Part shown: in pieces, positions 61,324-64,000 of the stretch
How positions within the stretch are numbered: the first letter of the stretch is position 1
How the letters are laid out: every line of letters starts with the position of its first letter
NCBI RefSeq assembly: GCF_001619585.1
Contig: NZ_LQNT01000009.1
Coordinates: forward strand, 992,001-1,056,000
Direction of reading: 5' to 3'
From: Bhargavaea cecembensis
GTDB lineage: Bacteria > Bacillota > Bacilli > Bacillales_A > Planococcaceae
DNA length: 64,000 bases
Translations under genes and position numbers: made by a program
The notes under the pieces: model-generated
Told to the model about the DNA's origin: nothing
Seen by the model: the letters and a program-made list of their open reading frames with translations, nothing else
The model's database searches: none

Positions 61324-62687
61324 TAGGTAATCTCTCGTACTGAACTGGTAACCACTCGTTCACCTGATTTTGCGTTGAATCCTCGAATGAGGAGTGCCGA
61401 CAGGAACACAAACAGGTAGTGTAACGGGTGGACGCGGAACAGCTGATCCTCGACAATCTGATGCGTCAATAGGGCGACGAGGAACGCCGCAATAAACAGA
61501 ACTACCAACGGGTCCTCCCGATTCTGGAGGCGCCACACGATCAGCACGGCAAGCATGCCGAGAAACAGGAAAAAGAGATGCAGGCCGACAAATCCGGTTT
61601 CCGCAAGCAGCTTCAGATAAAAGCTGTGTGGCCCGATTCCGATATCCGCTTCTCTCAGGACTGCGTTCGACATGCCAAAACCGGTCCCGATTACGGGATG
61701 CTCCTGCGCAATTTGCAGGATGTACGACCAAGCCGACTCCCGCCCATTGAGACCGCTCCCGATTCTCGCCGATACCCGCTCCGCCGCCGACCAGCCGACA
61801 AGCAGCAGGGCCCCAAGCGGGATGATGGAAATCAGCAGGCGTTTTTTAGATACCCTCGGTCGCTGGGCCGCACCTGTGGTGACAGCAAGATAAAATATGG
61901 CGGATGCTGCTAGCGCGACCATCGATCCCCTCGACTCCGTGAGGAGTAGCACACCGGTATTCAGAAACACAGCCGGAATGAACAGCCAGGTGTTGATGAT
62001 CTTCTCCCGCTTCAGATAAAGGAGCGCCAGCAGAGCAAAAAACACCCAGATGCCGAGCGTATTCGGATTGTGCGTCAGACCACTGAGCCGCCGGCCCATA
62101 TGAAGCTGATCCATTACATATGGCCCTATCTCTATAGCCAGCCACCTCCCCGCTTCAATCGCCCGGTCACCGAACACCCAACCAATCAGCGTGTACAGTG
62201 CATGCACCGTGCCGGAAACGGCAAGAATGGCCATGACCGCGTTCAGCAAGAGTTTCGGACGGCGGACGTAAAGAACTCCTAGCAGAAGTGCTACCGTAGG
62301 GAATAGAATTTTTAGATAGTAGTGCAACGAGTAAACAGGATCCTCGGTGATCAGCGTACTGATGTACCCCCAGGCAAAAAGCAGAATCAGCGGCACTTCC
62401 GCCCGAGCAACAAGCGGCCGTTCCGGTGCCGCCTCTGCCATCGGCTTCAGCAAAAACAGCAGCCCGCCAATCGTTACAGCACTGATCAGGAATGAGGCGC
62501 TGAACATGCCGAACGTCTGGAGCATGATCAGGGCGAACAGCAACATGATGAACGGATCAATGGCCAGTTTCCGTTTCGGCCGTTCCGGTGATGAACCGGT
62601 TATCGGCGTTTCATTTTGATTTTCTGGTGTCACGCTGTCTTCAATGTTTTCTTCGGGACTTTCGCCCGCAGTCGGGGTGTTGGACAT
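61323..62687 (-). CDS. O-antigen ligase/polymerase family protein
   Basis: A 454-residue membrane protein with about 11-12 helices and an extracytoplasmic loop at 285-345 containing RIGSGLNGRESAWSYILQIAQEHPVIGTGFGMSNA and IGPHSFYLKLLAETGFVG, the PF04932-type signature. The N-terminal 30 residues are hydrophilic and Ser/Thr/Glu-rich. It is the second polymerase/ligase of the locus; the other (42911) lies in the AT-rich part, so this one may attach finished chains or serve another polymer. AGGGAGGG precedes ATG 62687. Confidence 0.88.
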   Translation of the reverse strand: MSNTPTAGESPEENIEDSVTPENQNETPITGSSPERPKRKLAIDPFIMLLFALIMLQTFGMFSASFLISAVTIGGLLFLLKPMAEAAPERPLVARAEVPLILLFAWGYISTLITEDPVYSLHYYLKILFPTVALLLGVLYVRRPKLLLNAVMAILAVSGTVHALYTLIGWVFGDRAIEAGRWLAIEIGPYVMDQLHMGRRLSGLTHNPNTLGIWVFFALLALLYLKREKIINTWLFIPAVFLNTGVLLLTESRGSMVALAASAIFYLAVTTGAAQRPRVSKKRLLISIIPLGALLLVGWSAAERVSARIGSGLNGRESAWSYILQIAQEHPVIGTGFGMSNAVLREADIGIGPHSFYLKLLAETGFVGLHLFFLFLGMLAVLIVWRLQNREDPLVVLFIAAFLVALLTHQIVEDQLFRVHPLHYLFVFLSALLIRGFNAKSGERVVTSSVREIT

Positions 62688-62719
62688 GTTCGTTCCCTCC
62701 CTGATCGTTAACAACAACC

Positions 62720-62749
62720 GGACCGGCCTCCTGAAGCGGGGGCCGGTCC
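62720..62749 (-). terminator. Terminator of the LCP gene
   Basis: GGACCGGCC(CCC) pairs with GG(A)GGCCGGTCC around a 6-base loop, 7 bases after the LCP stop; the T-run is weak (GGTTGTTGTT). Confidence 0.65.
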
Positions 62750-62755
62750 GTCGGT

Positions 62756-63697
62756 TTATTCGATTTCCAGGTGCTGCTTGAGTTCAGACGAGACGGCATT
62801 CAGTTCTTCTTCATTCATCATGTAGTACCAGATGCCGTCGATCCTCTGTCCCTGCCCTTTTTCAAAATAAAGCTGATCAACCTGCCCTATGGCCCCCCGG
62901 TAGTCCTGCAGCCCGAGCATCTCATCCAGCGTCATGTTCGTTCGGATGTTCTTGCCGATTGCCCCGAAAATGCTCTGGTAGTTCAGGATACTGTTGGCGG
63001 AAGCCCCTTCCCTGAGAACGCCCATGATGACGTCTTTCTGGCGATCCTGACGGCCAAAGTCTCCGTTCGGATCCTGCTTCCTCATCTGCACGTAGGCGAG
63101 CGCCTCTTCCCCGTTCAGTTCAACCGGCCCTTCCGGGAAGGTGTACTGGCCGGATTTGAAGGACATGTTGTTTTGCACGGTGACACCGCCGACCGCATCA
63201 ACAATATCCTGGAAGCTTTCCATATTCACTTGGACCACATAATCGATCGGGATATCCAGCAGGTTTTCCGTACTGTCCATCGCCATCTCGATGCCGCCGA
63301 AGGCATACGCATGGTTCAGTTTGTCCTGGGTGCCCCTGCCGACGATCTCCGTATATGTATCCCGCGGGATGCTGACCATCTTCGTTGTTTGTTCTTTCGG
63401 ATTGACAGTGAGCACAATCATCGTATCCGAGCGGCCGCGGTCCCCTTCCCGCTCATCGACCCCCAGAACCAGTGTGGAGAACGGCTCCTGGTCATTTAAG
63501 CTAACCGGCTTTTCACGCTTCTCGGAAGCCTCACGCTCGATCGGCTCGTGCACGGTATCGAGCGTATCCGTTAAATCTTTATATACCATCGCCACATACA
63601 CACCGACCGCAACCAGAATCAGAACGATCGGCCCGACAATCCACGGCCAGATCCGGCGTTTCCGCTTTTTGCGGCGCCGCTTGCGATTCTCTTCCAT
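62756..63697 (-). CDS. LytR-CpsA-Psr (LCP) family phosphotransferase
   Basis: A 313-residue LCP protein with a very basic cytoplasmic head (about 1-15), one membrane helix (18-38) and the extracellular LCP domain: VLGVDEREGDRGRSDTMIVLTVNP, SIPRDTYTEIVGRGTQDKLNHAYAFGG, and VDAVGGVTVQNN...YVQMRKQDPNGDFGRQDRQK. The arginines and aspartates that bind pyrophosphate-lipid are conserved. LCP enzymes transfer undecaprenyl-linked glycopolymers to peptidoglycan. AGGGGAATG precedes the ATG. It stands as its own unit at the head of the locus. Confidence 0.93.
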   Translation of the reverse strand: MEENRKRRRKKRKRRIWPWIVGPIVLILVAVGVYVAMVYKDLTDTLDTVHEPIEREASEKREKPVSLNDQEPFSTLVLGVDEREGDRGRSDTMIVLTVNPKEQTTKMVSIPRDTYTEIVGRGTQDKLNHAYAFGGIEMAMDSTENLLDIPIDYVVQVNMESFQDIVDAVGGVTVQNNMSFKSGQYTFPEGPVELNGEEALAYVQMRKQDPNGDFGRQDRQKDVIMGVLREGASANSILNYQSIFGAIGKNIRTNMTLDEMLGLQDYRGAIGQVDQLYFEKGQGQRIDGIWYYMMNEEELNAVSSELKQHLEIE

Positions 63698-63866
63698 TTC
63701 TCATTCCCCTGTCTTTCTTCTATTAGTAAAGTCTAAACATTGTAAACCATTATAAGCGATATCAAGGAAAAAGGCTCTATTAAATGTGAAAAAATTGGTA
63801 GAGTGGAGGCTATTATTGATTGGACGGCAAAGAGTGGTGTGAGGTTCCATGATGAATGGATGGCAC

Positions 63867-63893
63867 AAAAAAGACTTCCGGGAAGGCCGGAAG
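63867..63893 (-). terminator. Terminator of the truncated gene at the window end
   Basis: CTTCCGG and CCGGAAG pair across GAAGG and run into TTTTTTG on the minus strand, 2 bases after the stop of the partial gene. Confidence 0.85.
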
Positions 63894-63894
63894 C

Positions 63895-64000
63895 CTATTT
63901 GGAAAGTTGGATTTTTCTTTGACTGAGCTCTTCGCGGACGGCTGTCTTCACCAATTCAGGCCCTGCACTCGCATACAGATTGATTAAATCGGATGTGGTC
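63895..64000 (-). CDS. 3' end of a gene continuing beyond the window
   Basis: A minus-strand frame enters from the right edge and ends at the TAG at 63895-63897. The visible last 34 codons include SDLINLYASAGPELVKTAV and REELSQRKIQL. A terminator follows directly, which supports it being a real gene end. There is too little to name it. Confidence 0.6.
   Translation of the reverse strand, partial: TTSDLINLYASAGPELVKTAVREELSQRKIQLSK

Noticed and set aside
61323-61360. Single copy of the 22-bp repeat family (GGTAACCACTCGTTCACC)
   Set aside because: The match lies within the coding end of the O-antigen ligase gene and is short enough to be chance.

Overview
The window looks like chromosome from a low-to-mid GC Bacillota, probably Bacillales and perhaps Planococcaceae. 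Shine-Dalgarno sequences of the AGGAGG/AAGGGGG type precede almost every gene, TTG and GTG starts are common, one stress gene has a sigma-B-like promoter, and the protein families (YveK/CpsD/YwqE-type capsule control, sps-like sugar genes, DUF2935, DUF6241, LCP) are typical of the group. The assignment is inferred from gene content only. I saw no rRNA, tRNA or CRISPR array.

Layout. 1-1.7 kb: three tightly packed small genes, two of them tandem paralogues, and a divergent Pro-rich protein. 1.7-4.4 kb: an iron alcohol dehydrogenase, then a two-gene unit whose main protein has a CAP12/Pycsar-type TIR domain plus a GAF-like C-terminus, the best candidate for an uncharacterised defence module. 4.4-11.1 kb: a catabolic operon (acyl-CoA ligase, enoyl-CoA hydratase, TRAP transporter PQM) facing a LysR gene. 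11.1-15.8 kb: an accessory stretch bounded by a partial LysR-tail duplication, holding a SMI1/KNR4 gene, a MazF/PemK-like ORF, a small membrane protein and an LCAT-type lipase. 15.8-23.9 kb: a divergent ring-cleavage catabolic cluster (FAD monooxygenase, Asp/Glu-racemase-like protein, FAH-family hydrolase, second TRAP system, IclR regulator, extradiol dioxygenase). 24-24.8 kb: a doubly disrupted nuclease-like pseudogene. 25-31.4 kb: YjiH, a class III aminotransferase, a TyrR/PrdR-like regulator without a GAFTGA motif, a minimal GGDEF protein and another FAH-family enzyme. 31.5-36.6 kb: a stress flavoprotein-like gene, DUF2935, a coat-like repeat protein, VanZ, DUF6241, and the wreck of an FtsX/MacB permease.

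36.6-63.7 kb: one large surface-polysaccharide locus, almost all on the minus strand. Its regulatory and precursor part (LCP, O-antigen ligase, YveK, CpsD, CapC/YwqE, CapD, Pgi, PgcA, GalU) has base composition like the flanks. The downstream part (DegT aminotransferase, initiating sugar transferase, GNAT, four glycosyltransferases including two polysialyltransferase-like ones, Wzy, Wzx, a NeuA-PseG fusion, NeuB, GalE, hexapeptide acyltransferase) is clearly AT-richer and looks horizontally acquired. Together the genes could make a Wzx/Wzy-type exopolysaccharide carrying a nonulosonic acid (sialic, legionaminic or pseudaminic type), controlled by a tyrosine kinase/phosphatase pair and anchored or released by LCP and ligase proteins.

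Two repeat families stand out: a 22-bp tandem repeat array at two loci 27 kb apart, and a long imperfect-palindrome intergenic element in two copies.
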